Source: Gallionella sp. (lineage in GTDB: Bacteria; Pseudomonadota; Gammaproteobacteria; Burkholderiales; Gallionellaceae). Taken from it: a DNA stretch of 64,000 nt. Shown one piece after another: positions 54,734-63,580 of the stretch (position 1 is its first letter; each line of letters begins with the position of its first letter). The notes under the pieces are model-generated. The model did no database searches and was not told the DNA's origin. It saw only the letters and a program-made list of their open reading frames with translations. The stretch is taken from positions 62,001 to 126,000 of the forward strand of contig JAQTUP010000003.1 of assembly GCA_028707275.1 (NCBI GenBank). Reading direction: 5' to 3'. The position numbers and the translations under genes are program-made.

Positions 54734-54961
54734 TTATGATTTTTCTGCCGTTCGGTTTGCGGGCGCTTGTCGTTCGGCGAGTTCTCTGAGGAACTGTGCG
54801 ATATCCCATTCACAGCCGCCACAGCCCGAGAGCGCCCCCGTCCATCTGGAAATGGCGTTTATATCAAAACCTTGTTCGACCAGACTTTGAATATTGCTCC
54901 GCCGGGTTCCGCTGCAATGGCACATGACCTCATCTGTCGGGTCGGCATTTTTCTTGTCCAT
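54734..54961 (-). CDS. BFD-like [2Fe-2S] protein
   Basis: A 75-residue protein with the BFD cluster pattern C14-x-C16 and C47-x2-C50 (MCHCSGT and SGCGGC). It resembles bacterioferritin-associated ferredoxin, which passes electrons to release iron from bacterioferritin, but no bacterioferritin gene is near, so an iron or redox role is inferred only from the fold. Its stop codon lies immediately next to repeat copy A, so any native terminator has been displaced. Confidence 0.85.
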   Translation of the reverse strand: MDKKNADPTDEVMCHCSGTRRSNIQSLVEQGFDINAISRWTGALSGCGGCEWDIAQFLRELAERQAPANRTAEKS

Positions 54962-55142
54962 GGATATTTGTTCTTACAGATTTGTTGACAGGTTTTATTG
55001 TAGCATTTCATATTTTCCACCCGTCAGGCGCGGGAAATTAAGCGGATCGTCACGTGATGGCTAACCCGCCAGTTATCCCCCTCACGTTAGCCCTCAGCAT
55101 CCGAAAGGTGACAATAGGCACACATCAAGCTAAACTGACGCC

Positions 55143-55436
55143 ATGAAACCCTTTCGCTGGAACCACGATAAAAATGAGACGCTAAAAATTGAGCGAAGCA
55201 TTTCGTTCGAGGAAATAGTTCTTGCGATCGAAGCTGATGGGCTACTCGATGAATTACGCCACCCAAACGCGGAAAAATATCCGAACCAGTTCGTTTTGGT
55301 TGTGGCACTTGATGAATATGTTTACCTGGTACCTTACGTTGAAGATGCGGATTACTACTTTCTGAAGACAGTGATTCCGAGCAGAAAGGCGACCAGAGAC
55401 TACTTGCTGAGGAGAAACCAAAATGAAAAAACTTGA
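55143..55436 (+). CDS. BrnT-like toxin
   Basis: A 97-residue protein with the BrnT-type layout: an N-terminal FRWNHDKNETL (compare F-x-W-D-x-x-K in the family), ISFEEIVLAI, a beta-rich middle and the C-terminal TVIPSRKATRDYL (compare IxSARKA-x-R). Members are RNase-like toxins of type II systems. It overlaps the next gene, a predicted antitoxin, by 14 bases, with the toxin first as in brnTA. Divergence from classical BrnT is clear, so the family call is moderate. Confidence 0.68.
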   Translation: MKPFRWNHDKNETLKIERSISFEEIVLAIEADGLLDELRHPNAEKYPNQFVLVVALDEYVYLVPYVEDADYYFLKTVIPSRKATRDYLLRRNQNEKT

Positions 55437-55719
55437 TACGTTTGAGCAAGATATTCTGAACGACTACGAGTCGGGAGAGCTCAAGTCCATCTCGCCGTCA
55501 AAAGCCGATCTGGCCAAGTTCAAGGCAGCAGCGACTGCAACTTTTATCAAGGATAAGCGTATCAATATCCGACTTTCCTCGCCAGATCTGATGGATATCC
55601 AGGCGCGAGCTCTGGAGGAGGGGATTCCGTACCAGACTTTTATCGCCAGCATCTTGCACAAGTATGCTGCGGGTCGTTTGTTTGAAAAACCTTCGAGTTT
55701 GACCCGGCGCTCAACCTGA
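55423..55719 (+). CDS. BrnA/CopG-like antitoxin
   Basis: A 98-residue protein whose C-terminal half, KRINIRLSSPDLMDIQARALEEGIPYQTFIASILHKYAAGRL, is a ribbon-helix-helix DNA-binding domain of the antitoxin type. The N-terminal half (TFEQDILNDYESGEL) is acidic and likely to bind the toxin. It overlaps the toxin gene by 14 bases. Autoregulation by the pair is inferred. Confidence 0.78.
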   Translation: MKKLDTFEQDILNDYESGELKSISPSKADLAKFKAAATATFIKDKRINIRLSSPDLMDIQARALEEGIPYQTFIASILHKYAAGRLFEKPSSLTRRST

Positions 55720-55833
55720 CTGGCGCAAATACAGTGTCAGCCCCCGGTTTCACGCCGGGCATCAACCATTGAACTGCGCGTCGCTTCCTGCCGATCACGG
55801 GTACCCGGTTTCGGGTATCAAGAGAATGAACGA

Positions 55834-57348
55834 TTACCCCAGCAGTATCCAGACCATCTGTAGCAGCAAAATCCCGACGATGAATGTCAGCAGGCTGTTG
55901 CGGCGTTGTTGTTGCACCAGCAGTTGCTGCATGGCGCGCTCGACGCCAGCCGAGGGGTTGTCGAGCAGGCGCTGATGCAGCAGGCGCGGCAGGTGGGGGA
56001 GCAAGGAGGCATAGCGGGGCGCTTCTTCCTTGAACGACCTGATCAGTCCGCGCCAGCCTACCTGTTCGCTCATCCAGCGTTCCAGCCAGGGCTTGGCGGT
56101 TTGCCATAAATCGAGCTCCGGATCCAGTTGCAAACCCAGTCCTTCGATGTTGAGCAGCGTTTTTTGCAGCAGCACCAGCTGGGGCTGGATTTCGATGCCG
56201 AAGCGACGCGAGGTCTGGAACAGGCGCAGCAGTACGCGGCCGAAAGACACTTCGCGCAACGGTTTGTCAAAGATGGGTTCGCATACCGCACGGATGGCGG
56301 ATTCGAGTTCATCCACGCGCGTATCCGCAGGTGCCCAGCCGGATTCGATATGCACCTGGGCGACGCGTTTGTAATCACGCCTGAAGAAGGCGATGAAGTT
56401 CTGCGCAAGATAATTTTTGTCGCTGTCGGTCAGTGTGCCCATGATGCCGAAATCGAGCGCGATATAGCTGCCATCCTTCGCCACCATCACATTGCCAGGA
56501 TGCATGTCCGCATGAAAGAAACCGTCGCGAAACACCTGCGTGTAGAATATCTCGACGCCTTTTGCGGCAAGTTTCGGAATGTCCACCCCAGCTTCCCGCA
56601 ACACGTCCAGCTGACCTATCGGCATGCCGTACATGCGTTCCATGACCATCACGTCGGACGTGCAGTAATCCCAGAACATTTCAGGCACCCGCAACATTCC
56701 CGAGTCGGCAAAGTTGCGCCGAAGCTGGCTGCCGTTGGCCGCCTCGCGGGTCAGGTCCAGCTCGTCGGTCAGATGTTTTTCGAATTCTTCGATGACTTTT
56801 CGCGGTTTGAGGCGGCGACCGTCCGCCCAGAGCCAGGCAATTAAATCGGCGGCGATTTTCAGCAAAGCGATATCGTGGGCGATAGTGCGCGTGATTCCGG
56901 GGCGCAATATTTTGACCGCAACTTCGCGCCCGTCGTGCAGCACGGCAAAATGAACCTGCGCCACAGAAGCGCTGGCAACCGGCGTTTCATCGAAGCTTTT
57001 GAATACTTCAGCCAGCGGTCTCTTGTAGGTGGCCACCAGCATGGACACGGCAAGCTCGGAGGAAAACGGCGGCACCTGATCTTGCAGCTTGGCCAGCTCG
57101 TCGGCCAGGTCAGTCGGCATTAAATCGCGACGGGTGGAGAGCATCTGGCCGAACTTGACAAAAATCGGCCCCAGACTCTCCAAGGCCAGCCGCAGACGTA
57201 CCGCCCTGGGTGCGGAAATGTCGCGCATGAACAACAGCCCGTTGAGCGGGACGCGTATCCAGCTCACGCGCGCGTGCGCCAGCAGGAACTCGTCCAGCCC
57301 GAAGCTTACGGCGACAAAGAAAATTTTGAGGAGTCGGAACAAGCGCAT
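55834..57348 (-). CDS. ubiB: Ubiquinone biosynthesis regulatory protein kinase UbiB
   Basis: A 504-residue atypical kinase-like ATPase needed for ubiquinone synthesis. The N-terminal [20 protein letters not shown] is the KxGQ family motif. [39 protein letters not shown] and [10 protein letters not shown] are the kinase-like motifs. Two C-terminal membrane helices (last about 30 residues, [21 protein letters not shown]) anchor it. It follows ubiJ by 1 base. ubiE, usually nearby, is not in the window. Confidence 0.96.
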   Translation of the reverse strand: MRLFRLLKIFFVAVSFGLDEFLLAHARVSWIRVPLNGLLFMRDISAPRAVRLRLALESLGPIFVKFGQMLSTRRDLMPTDLADELAKLQDQVPPFSSELAVSMLVATYKRPLAEVFKSFDETPVASASVAQVHFAVLHDGREVAVKILRPGITRTIAHDIALLKIAADLIAWLWADGRRLKPRKVIEEFEKHLTDELDLTREAANGSQLRRNFADSGMLRVPEMFWDYCTSDVMVMERMYGMPIGQLDVLREAGVDIPKLAAKGVEIFYTQVFRDGFFHADMHPGNVMVAKDGSYIALDFGIMGTLTDSDKNYLAQNFIAFFRRDYKRVAQVHIESGWAPADTRVDELESAIRAVCEPIFDKPLREVSFGRVLLRLFQTSRRFGIEIQPQLVLLQKTLLNIEGLGLQLDPELDLWQTAKPWLERWMSEQVGWRGLIRSFKEEAPRYASLLPHLPRLLHQRLLDNPSAGVERAMQQLLVQQQRRNSLLTFIVGILLLQMVWILLG

Positions 57349-57349
57349 G

Positions 57350-57931
57350 TCAGGGCCCGTTCTCGCGAGAGGGGGAGAGCGCCTTGATGCGCAGCTCCAG
57401 TCTGGCCAGATCGTCGCGCAGCGTGTCTACCTGCTGCATGAAGGCATTGATCTGTCGTGGTTTGGCGATCAGAGGGCGTTCTTCGGTAAAGTATTCGGCG
57501 GCAGCTTGCGCAAAACCCGTTATTGACGCCCCCAGCTTTTGCCCCTTTACGCTTTGGACGATGCGTTCAGCCGCAATGTCGCCGGTCACGCGGCTCAAGT
57601 CTTCTGCCGCATCCCAGTCAAGATTGCGCGACAGGAAAAATATTTCGGAAAGCAAGGCGGCATCGCCGTCGCTTTGTATCTGGGCATATGCTAGTTCGTC
57701 GTGCAATGCCAGTCGCGGCAGGAGCGAGGGGGCAATCACGCAGCGAGCATCCGCCAGCGTCGTATCGTCAGCCGTGTCGAGCGTGCCGTCGGGCAAGATG
57801 GTGCATGCAAATGAAAACGGCGCGACTTCAAATCGCGCCGTCTTGCCGGCAAATCGCGTAAGCCTGGTCAACGCCCAGCTGTTTTGCGCGAGCAAATGAT
57901 TTAATGCTGACGCAAAGAGCCGGGCGATCAT
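57350..57931 (-). CDS. ubiJ: Ubiquinone biosynthesis accessory factor UbiJ (SCP2 domain)
   Basis: A 193-residue protein with an N-terminal SCP2 sterol-carrier-like domain (about 15-115) that binds isoprenoid intermediates, and a C-terminal helical/coiled region ([29 protein letters not shown]). Position directly before ubiB and the SCP2 plus coiled-coil layout identify UbiJ, a subunit of the cytosolic Ubi metabolon. It starts 2 bases after the Tim44-like stop. Confidence 0.9.
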   Translation of the reverse strand: MIARLFASALNHLLAQNSWALTRLTRFAGKTARFEVAPFSFACTILPDGTLDTADDTTLADARCVIAPSLLPRLALHDELAYAQIQSDGDAALLSEIFFLSRNLDWDAAEDLSRVTGDIAAERIVQSVKGQKLGASITGFAQAAAEYFTEERPLIAKPRQINAFMQQVDTLRDDLARLELRIKALSPSRENGP

Positions 57932-57933
57932 GG

Positions 57934-58782
57934 TTAGTGCAGGGTGGTTTGCTGGATACCCGACAGCAGCCAGACGGCCTTGTCATCTTTTAGATTCTTC
58001 TGTACGTGCCAGATTTCATCCACGGTTTCAGCAGGCCCGTTGTTTTCGCTCAACTGACCGGTGAAGCGCACACTGGCGGTCGCCGTGTCGCCCTCGTTTG
58101 CGACTTCCAGCAACTGAGCATTGATTACAACCACGCTGGTCGTTTGCGGGGTGTTGTCGCGTTCGTGCAGCTGCATGGTAATTTCGGCAAACATTTCAGG
58201 CGTGGTGTATTCGCGGATGTCATTCAGATCTTTCCGGTCATTCGCGGCCTGCAGGCGGATGAACGATGTCTTGGCGCTGCGCAGAAAACTATCCACCGGA
58301 AAATCGGCAGGAATATGTCCGGTTACAGGCGCCGCAACGGCGGGGCTGCTGCCACCTGAGTATTGCATGGGTTCAGGTTCGTTGTAATGGCCTCCCGCAC
58401 CTGCATATTGCATCACAGGTTGTTGCTGCTTCTTGCGGAACATGGAAATCGCGAACATCACCGCAACGCCTGCCAGCACCGCCATCAAAATGCCGCCCAT
58501 CGCGCCGCCCAATCCACCCATTCCGCCCATTCCACCTGCGAACATGGCACCCAGGCCGGCGCCGATCGCAAGACCTGCCAGAGGACCTAACCATTTGTTG
58601 CCGGTAGAGGCGGGCGCGGCCGGTGCAGGCGCGGCGGTCGGTGCTTTTTGCGTCTGCTGTGGCGCCATCGTTCGCTGTTTGCCCGAACTGCTGCCGCCGC
58701 CAAAGCGTTTGGCTTCGGCGGTTGCGGCAAACAAACTCAGGCAAGTTAAAGCAATCGTTAACAACATCAAAAATCGTTTCAT
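57934..58782 (-). CDS. Tim44-like domain membrane protein
   Basis: A 282-residue protein with signal peptide MKRFLMLLTIALTCLSLFAATAEA, a low-complexity Gly/Ser/Gln/Ala stretch (about 25-65) and a Gly-rich membrane segment (about 75-120, with repeated GGMGG). The C-terminal Tim44/MBA1-like domain (about 160-282, FLRSAKTSFIRLQAANDRKDLNDIREYTTPEMFAEI) follows. The bacterial function is unknown; the fold is related to mitochondrial Tim44. The start at 58782 gives the signal peptide and has AGGAA upstream. It lies 2 bases before ubiJ. Confidence 0.9.
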   Translation of the reverse strand: MKRFLMLLTIALTCLSLFAATAEAKRFGGGSSSGKQRTMAPQQTQKAPTAAPAPAAPASTGNKWLGPLAGLAIGAGLGAMFAGGMGGMGGLGGAMGGILMAVLAGVAVMFAISMFRKKQQQPVMQYAGAGGHYNEPEPMQYSGGSSPAVAAPVTGHIPADFPVDSFLRSAKTSFIRLQAANDRKDLNDIREYTTPEMFAEITMQLHERDNTPQTTSVVVINAQLLEVANEGDTATASVRFTGQLSENNGPAETVDEIWHVQKNLKDDKAVWLLSGIQQTTLH

Positions 58783-58866
58783 GTATTCCTCGTTGGGTAA
58801 TTTAAACAAGTGGGACTAAGTATAACATCGCTCGCAGCAGGCGAAGACCTGCTCTTGGCGGGCAGC

Positions 58867-59235
58867 TTACGGTTTGACGGCTTTGACGTCAGTGACGAAA
58901 TATTCTGTATCGCCGAAACAGGACGTAGGCAGACCCTTATGTTGCTCGTAGCTCAAGGCAACCCGTTGTCCGGCCAATTGATTGATTCTGTCGGCAACGG
59001 TGTCCTCTCGCACCGTAAACACAAATTTCTCGGGTGTTGCGCCGGGAAGGGACACGAGTGAGAGTTCACCCTCCCATGTCTTGCACAGCCAGCCCTTGTC
59101 AGACAGCTTTTGCAGGTAACCTGCGCGCTCACCCACCGAATAACTCCAGTGCAAGGCCAGCCAGATATAGCCTGCCAAAAGCAGAAACACAATTAAACAA
59201 ATACCGATAAAAGCCAGGAGTATTCTGCGTGGCAT
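58867..59235 (-). CDS. Small membrane-anchored protein of unknown function
   Basis: A 122-residue protein with one N-terminal membrane helix (about 4-26, LLAFIGICLIVFLLLAGYIWLA) and a soluble part likely outside the membrane. Two Cys (in GWLCKTWEGEL and PTSCFGDTEYFV) could form a disulfide. Similar proteins occur in other betaproteobacteria, sometimes mislabelled 6-phosphogluconate dehydrogenase; I see no such domain. The start at 59235 is chosen because the helix then begins directly. Confidence 0.75.
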   Translation of the reverse strand: MPRRILLAFIGICLIVFLLLAGYIWLALHWSYSVGERAGYLQKLSDKGWLCKTWEGELSLVSLPGATPEKFVFTVREDTVADRINQLAGQRVALSYEQHKGLPTSCFGDTEYFVTDVKAVKP

Positions 59236-59328
59236 GATTGTTTCCCTCAAATGAGTCAAGCGGCGTTAAGGCAACGAATAGTGTGAATGGTTCATTGTGG
59301 TGAATGACATTTTTGATCAGTGTGCCTG

Positions 59329-59970
59329 TCAGAAGGCCGGTTCGCAACTAAAAGTGAGCAGGCGGCCGCCGACCGGATGGCTAAATGCCAGATCGCCTGC
59401 GTGCAGCATCAGTCGTTTGGCCGGCAGACCCTCATATAAAGTATCTCCGACAATGGGATGCCCGATGGCCATCAGGTGTACTCTTAACTGGTGCGTGCGC
59501 CCCGTGACAGGTTCCAGTTCCACCCGGCTTTGATCCGTTTGCCTGCTATATGTCAGTTGGCGATAGCGGGTGAGGGAGGGCTTTCCTGCCGTAAAATCCA
59601 CCTTCTGCCGGGGGCGATTTGGCCAGTCGGCACCCAGTGGCAATTGGATTTGACCCTCTTCATTTTCAAGCTTTCCTGTAATGATGGCCACATAGCGTTT
59701 GTGAATTTTGCGTTCGCTGAACAGGGCGGATAATTGCCTTTGCATCTCTATGCCACGCGCGAACAGCAGCAGGCCGGATGTCGCCATGTCGAGGCGATGC
59801 ACCACCCGTGCATCGGGAAAATCTTGCTGGACGCGCGCGGACAGACAATCCTGTTTGTCCTCCCCGCGCCCGGGCACAGACAGCAGGCCGGCGGGCTTAT
59901 TGACCATCAGCAGCCATTCGTCGCAGCAGATATACCCGGCGGCGGGGTTTTTTGAATGGAATGAATTCAC
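59329..59970 (-). CDS. RluA-family pseudouridine synthase
   Basis: A 213-residue pseudouridine synthase of the RluA type, which isomerises uridine in 23S rRNA or tRNA. The catalytic Asp is in ARVVHRLDMATSGLLLFAR. LVNKPAGLLSVPGR-like and PVTGRTHQLRVHL motifs are present. It lacks an S4 domain and has the short length of RluA itself, so RluA (23S U746 and tRNA U32) is likely. The start is uncertain: GTG at 59970 without a clear ribosome-binding site. It lies 36 bases after the fusion gene and in the same frame. Confidence 0.88.
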   Translation of the reverse strand: MNSFHSKNPAAGYICCDEWLLMVNKPAGLLSVPGRGEDKQDCLSARVQQDFPDARVVHRLDMATSGLLLFARGIEMQRQLSALFSERKIHKRYVAIITGKLENEEGQIQLPLGADWPNRPRQKVDFTAGKPSLTRYRQLTYSRQTDQSRVELEPVTGRTHQLRVHLMAIGHPIVGDTLYEGLPAKRLMLHAGDLAFSHPVGGRLLTFSCEPAF

Positions 59971-60006
59971 TTTGAATGACTGCGAATCGGCCAGGCCGCT
60001 CCTGCT

Positions 60007-62505
60007 TCAGATAAACAAGGTGGTGCCGGATTCGGACGCTTCGCCCAGAAATGCGGCAACGCCACCGATTTCGACACCGTCGATCAGTTCAGCCTGCACG
60101 ATACCCATCACATCCATGGACATCTGGCAGGCGATGAGCTGCGCTCCGCCATCAATCAGGCTTTGCAGCAGATGTCCCGGTGTTTCCACCCCCTTGTCAT
60201 GCATCACATGGCGGATCATTTTAGCTCCCAGGCCATGCATGTCCATCTTGGATATCGAGTTGAGATGATCGATGCCCGTCGGCAACATGGAACTGAACAG
60301 GCGGTCTTTCATCGTCTTGTTCCTGGCGGGCGCATCCGCGCGGCGCAGCACGTCCAGTCCCCAGAAAGTGAAGAACAGGCTAACCGGCTTGCCCATGGCC
60401 AACGCGCCATTTGCGATGATCATGCTGGCCATGACTTTGTCCAGGTCATCTGAAAAAACCACCAGTGTCAGTTTGTCGCGGGTTGCAACCGCTGCGGCGA
60501 CCGGCGCTGGCGCATTTTTTCGCAGCAGAACAATGATCAGTCCCTTTTCGGTCCTGAGCGACAAGAGTTCGTTGCCGGTTTTCTTGACCCAGGCGCGTAT
60601 GTCGCGACCGAAGGCCGGATCAGATACGGTGACTTCCAGCAGCTCTCCTGCTTCCATCGCGTCCATGGCACGGTAGGTCTTCATGATAGGCCCCGGGCAT
60701 TGCAGTCCGACCGCATTCAGTATGTGCATCCGGGCCGCAGAATCTGTCGCGATTGGCGCTGCACTGATCGTACAGCTGAGTTCCGCCTCTATTTCGGCAG
60801 GATCGCGCAGCTTGATGTCTTCGTAGTCGAAGATGTCAGGGTTGGCTTGTTTTTCCACGGCCCAGGAGTAGGTCTTGTAACCGCCCGAGAGATTCCTGAC
60901 CTGGGTGAAACCATGCTGCCTGAGAATACGGTAAGCCAGATAGCCGCGCAGGCCGATCTGGCAGAACAGCACCAGAGGCTTATTCCGGTCGAGTTCTTCG
61001 AGGTGTTCGCGCAACTGGTTGACATTGATGTTGCGGGCGGTAGGAATGGAGCCGAACTCGTACTCTTCGGCCGTGCGCACGTCGATGAGTTGCAGGCTGT
61101 CATTTTTTTCCTCCAGCTGGCGGTGCAAGGTGCGCCATTCAATCAGCTCGTGGGATTTGTTGATGACATTGATCGCGACATAGCCTGCAATGTTGATCGG
61201 ATCCTTGGCTGAACCGTAGGGGGGCGCGTAGGCCAGCTCCAGCTCGGCCAGATCATCTACCGTCAAATTGCCGTGTATCGCGGTGGCGATGACATCGATG
61301 CGTTTATCCGCCCCGTCAGCTCCCACGGCCTGTGCGCCGAGTATCCGGCCGTCAGGGGTAAACAGCAATTTGAGGCTGATTTGTTTTGCGCCGGGGTAAT
61401 AACTGGCGTGCGAGCCGCTGTGTGTGATGCAGCTTAAAAAAGGAATGCCTGCGGCATTAAGCTGCTTCTCGTTCAGCCCGGTCGTGGCGGCGGCCAGATC
61501 GAACGCCTTGAGTATCGAGGTGCCCTGAGTTCCCCGGTACGGACGACTGTTGCCCAATACGATATTATCGGCAGCCATGCGCCCCTGCCGGTTGGCAGGC
61601 CCCGCGAGCGGGATCAGCGCCTGCTGACCACTGACGGACTGAGTGACTTCAATGGCGTCACCAATGGCATATACGTCTGAATCGGAGGTCTGAAGATAGT
61701 CATTCACCCTGATGCCGCCAGTTGTGCCCAGTTCGAGCCCGCATGCGCGCGCCAGCGTGGTTTCGGGACGTACCCCGATCGCCAGTATCACCAGGTCGGC
61801 CTTGAGGCGGCGACCGCTGCCAAGGTAGACCACGGTATGTTCATCTCTGTCCTCGAAACGCTCCACCTTGTCATTCAGGTACAGCTCGATATTCTTGTCC
61901 TTCATGTGGGAATGGACGATGGCGGCCATCTCATAATCGAGCGGAGTTAAAATCTGATCGGCGCCTTCTACCAGCGTGGTGAAAATACCCTTTTCATGCA
62001 GGTTTTCTGCAACTTCAATGCCGATGAAACCCCCGCCTATGACGACGGCGCGGCGCGGCTCATGTTGCGAGATATGCGCCATGATGCGATCAAGATCGGG
62101 AATATTGCGCAGTCCGAAAATACGGGCTGAATCTATGCCGGGTAATTTGGGGCGCAAGGGCTCAGCGCCGGGTGAGAGCAGCAGTTTGTCATAGGATTCG
62201 TCGGACTCATCCCCTGTGCTCAAATTGCGCAGGCGAACTATCTTCGCCTTGCGGTCGATGGCGATAGCTTCGGTGCGACTGCGTACATCGACACGGTAAC
62301 GCTCTTCAAAAGCGGGCTCCGAGGTCACCAGGAGTTGTTCGCGTTCGGCAATGGCGCCTGAAATGTGATAGGGCAGGCCACAATTGGCGAAACTGATATA
62401 AGGGCCGCGCTCTACCATGACAATTTGGGCGTTTTCGTCGTTGCGGCGAATGCGTGCAGCGGCGGTGGCTCCGCCGGCAACACCTCCTATGATGATGATT
62501 TTCAT
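60007..62505 (-). CDS. CoA-disulfide reductase-like / rhodanese / TusA / DsrE four-module fusion
   Basis: An 832-residue protein joining four modules. Residues 1-450 are an FAD/NAD(P) disulfide oxidoreductase of the CoA-disulfide reductase type: GGVAGGATAAARIR at 7-20, redox C42 in SFANCGLPYHISG, a second nucleotide site near 154-166 and YAIGDAI at 279-285. Residues 453-550 are a rhodanese with active C515. Residues 594-663 are a TusA domain with CPGP at 603-606. Residues 678-832 are DsrE/peroxiredoxin-like with C793. All four Cys are present. It likely relays persulfide sulfur. The start overlaps the upstream Cys-rich gene in ATGA. Confidence 0.92.
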   Translation of the reverse strand: MKIIIIGGVAGGATAAARIRRNDENAQIVMVERGPYISFANCGLPYHISGAIAEREQLLVTSEPAFEERYRVDVRSRTEAIAIDRKAKIVRLRNLSTGDESDESYDKLLLSPGAEPLRPKLPGIDSARIFGLRNIPDLDRIMAHISQHEPRRAVVIGGGFIGIEVAENLHEKGIFTTLVEGADQILTPLDYEMAAIVHSHMKDKNIELYLNDKVERFEDRDEHTVVYLGSGRRLKADLVILAIGVRPETTLARACGLELGTTGGIRVNDYLQTSDSDVYAIGDAIEVTQSVSGQQALIPLAGPANRQGRMAADNIVLGNSRPYRGTQGTSILKAFDLAAATTGLNEKQLNAAGIPFLSCITHSGSHASYYPGAKQISLKLLFTPDGRILGAQAVGADGADKRIDVIATAIHGNLTVDDLAELELAYAPPYGSAKDPINIAGYVAINVINKSHELIEWRTLHRQLEEKNDSLQLIDVRTAEEYEFGSIPTARNINVNQLREHLEELDRNKPLVLFCQIGLRGYLAYRILRQHGFTQVRNLSGGYKTYSWAVEKQANPDIFDYEDIKLRDPAEIEAELSCTISAAPIATDSAARMHILNAVGLQCPGPIMKTYRAMDAMEAGELLEVTVSDPAFGRDIRAWVKKTGNELLSLRTEKGLIIVLLRKNAPAPVAAAVATRDKLTLVVFSDDLDKVMASMIIANGALAMGKPVSLFFTFWGLDVLRRADAPARNKTMKDRLFSSMLPTGIDHLNSISKMDMHGLGAKMIRHVMHDKGVETPGHLLQSLIDGGAQLIACQMSMDVMGIVQAELIDGVEIGGVAAFLGEASESGTTLFI

Positions 62506-62738
62506 TGTTTTTCCTGATTTTCAATAAGGGCGTAGCCGTCAGCGGTCTGGTCCGGCTTTGCCAGCGTCGCCGCTCCGTCGGCACTGACTGGCGGCGTTTT
62601 TTTGGGTCTGTTCTTGGCAGGATCGGCAAAGCGAAAACGTCCGAACAGCACGCAGCCTTTCATGCCCAAATCACAGGGAATATTGTTGACGCGTGAACAT
62701 TTGCCTTGTATATCGTGCGGACAACCCCAGGCGCTCAT
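62502..62738 (-). CDS. Small cysteine-rich protein coupled to the sulfur-transfer fusion
   Basis: A 78-residue protein with four Cys at 6, 14, 22 and 29 in the first third (WGCPHDIQGKC, then PCDLGMKGC), enough for one zinc or iron-sulfur site, then FGRFRF and a disordered Lys/Pro/Ala-rich tail. Its stop overlaps the fusion gene start in ATGA, so they are translationally coupled. I do not recognise the family. A metal-binding or sulfur-accepting partner of the fusion is a reasonable guess and nothing more. Confidence 0.7.
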   Translation of the reverse strand: MSAWGCPHDIQGKCSRVNNIPCDLGMKGCVLFGRFRFADPAKNRPKKTPPVSADGAATLAKPDQTADGYALIENQEKQ

Positions 62739-62757
62739 AGTGCCTCCGTAAAATTAA

Positions 62758-63120
62758 CTGATGTTACGCACTGACTTCTAAAGTCAGTATTTCGGAATCA
62801 TTAAGGTAACATTTTAACGATAACCTTTGAGCTTCGCCAATTTCCCCCTGTGCACCGCCGAAGACTGCCTGTATACAGGCAGAAAGGCAAACAAGCGGCG
62901 GGGTTAGGCGAGCACTGTTTGAGCACGTGCGCGTAGCTCACCCGCCTGTTTGCGGCTATCAAGGGAACTCCGCCTGACTTGTCATCTGCCTGCCATGTCC
63001 GCCGACAGGCAGACCCAGGCAGGACAGTCAGGCGGAGCGGTAAGTCGGGGTCGCCAGCAGCCGGGCTGCCCCCGGCGAAGTTGATTTTGATACACGACTG
63101 ATGTTACTGCGTAACATCAG
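62758..63120 (+). repeat. Intergenic repeat family, copy B (363 bp)
   Basis: It starts CTGATGTTACGCA (62758-62770), followed by the palindrome CTGACTT-CTA-AAGTCAG, and ends in CTGATGTTAC-TGC-GTAACATCAG (63098-63120). Blocks such as CGATAACCTTTGA, CTTCGCCAATTT, ACTGTTTGAGCACGTG and CCAGCAGCCGGGCTGCCCCC match copy A in the opposite orientation. A GC-rich central palindrome lies around 62972-63040. It contains no gene and fills most of the gap between the Cys-rich gene and the PhnA-type gene. Confidence 0.85.
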
Positions 63121-63191
63121 AAATTAAATTCGCGCAGCGATTCGTTTGCCCCTTCCCTCGTTCACGGGGGAAGGCTGGGAAGGGGGAGCCG

Positions 63192-63533
63192 TCAGGCTTT
63201 TTTCACGAACTCGGTCTTCAGCTGCATCGCGCCGATACCGTCGATCTTGCAGTCGATATCGTGGTCGCCGTCGATCAGACGGATGTTTTTGACCTTGGTT
63301 CCCACCTTGACGACGGAAGATGAACCCTTGATTTTCAGATCCTTGATCACCGTGACCGAATCTCCATCCACCAGCACGTTGCCGAAGGCATCCTTGTAGA
63401 CTTTAACCTGTTCGCCGGCTTCGGCGGCTGTATCCTTGGACCACTCATGTGCGCATTCGGGGCATACATACTGGCTGCCGTCGTCATAGGTGTATTCCGA
63501 ACCGCATTTTGGACATTTTGGTAAACCGCTCAT
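63192..63533 (-). CDS. yjdM: PhnA/YjdM family zinc-ribbon protein
   Basis: A 113-residue protein with an N-terminal zinc ribbon ([21 protein letters not shown]) and the C-terminal PhnA domain ([26 protein letters not shown], then [29 protein letters not shown]). Despite the phosphonate-related name the molecular role is not established, and no phosphonate genes are near. AGGAAA precedes the ATG. The length is normal for the family. Confidence 0.93.
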   Translation of the reverse strand: MSGLPKCPKCGSEYTYDDGSQYVCPECAHEWSKDTAAEAGEQVKVYKDAFGNVLVDGDSVTVIKDLKIKGSSSVVKVGTKVKNIRLIDGDHDIDCKIDGIGAMQLKTEFVKKA

Positions 63534-63580
63534 GTTATTTCCTATAGTTGATGGATTAATAATGAATTTTTCGACGGCAT

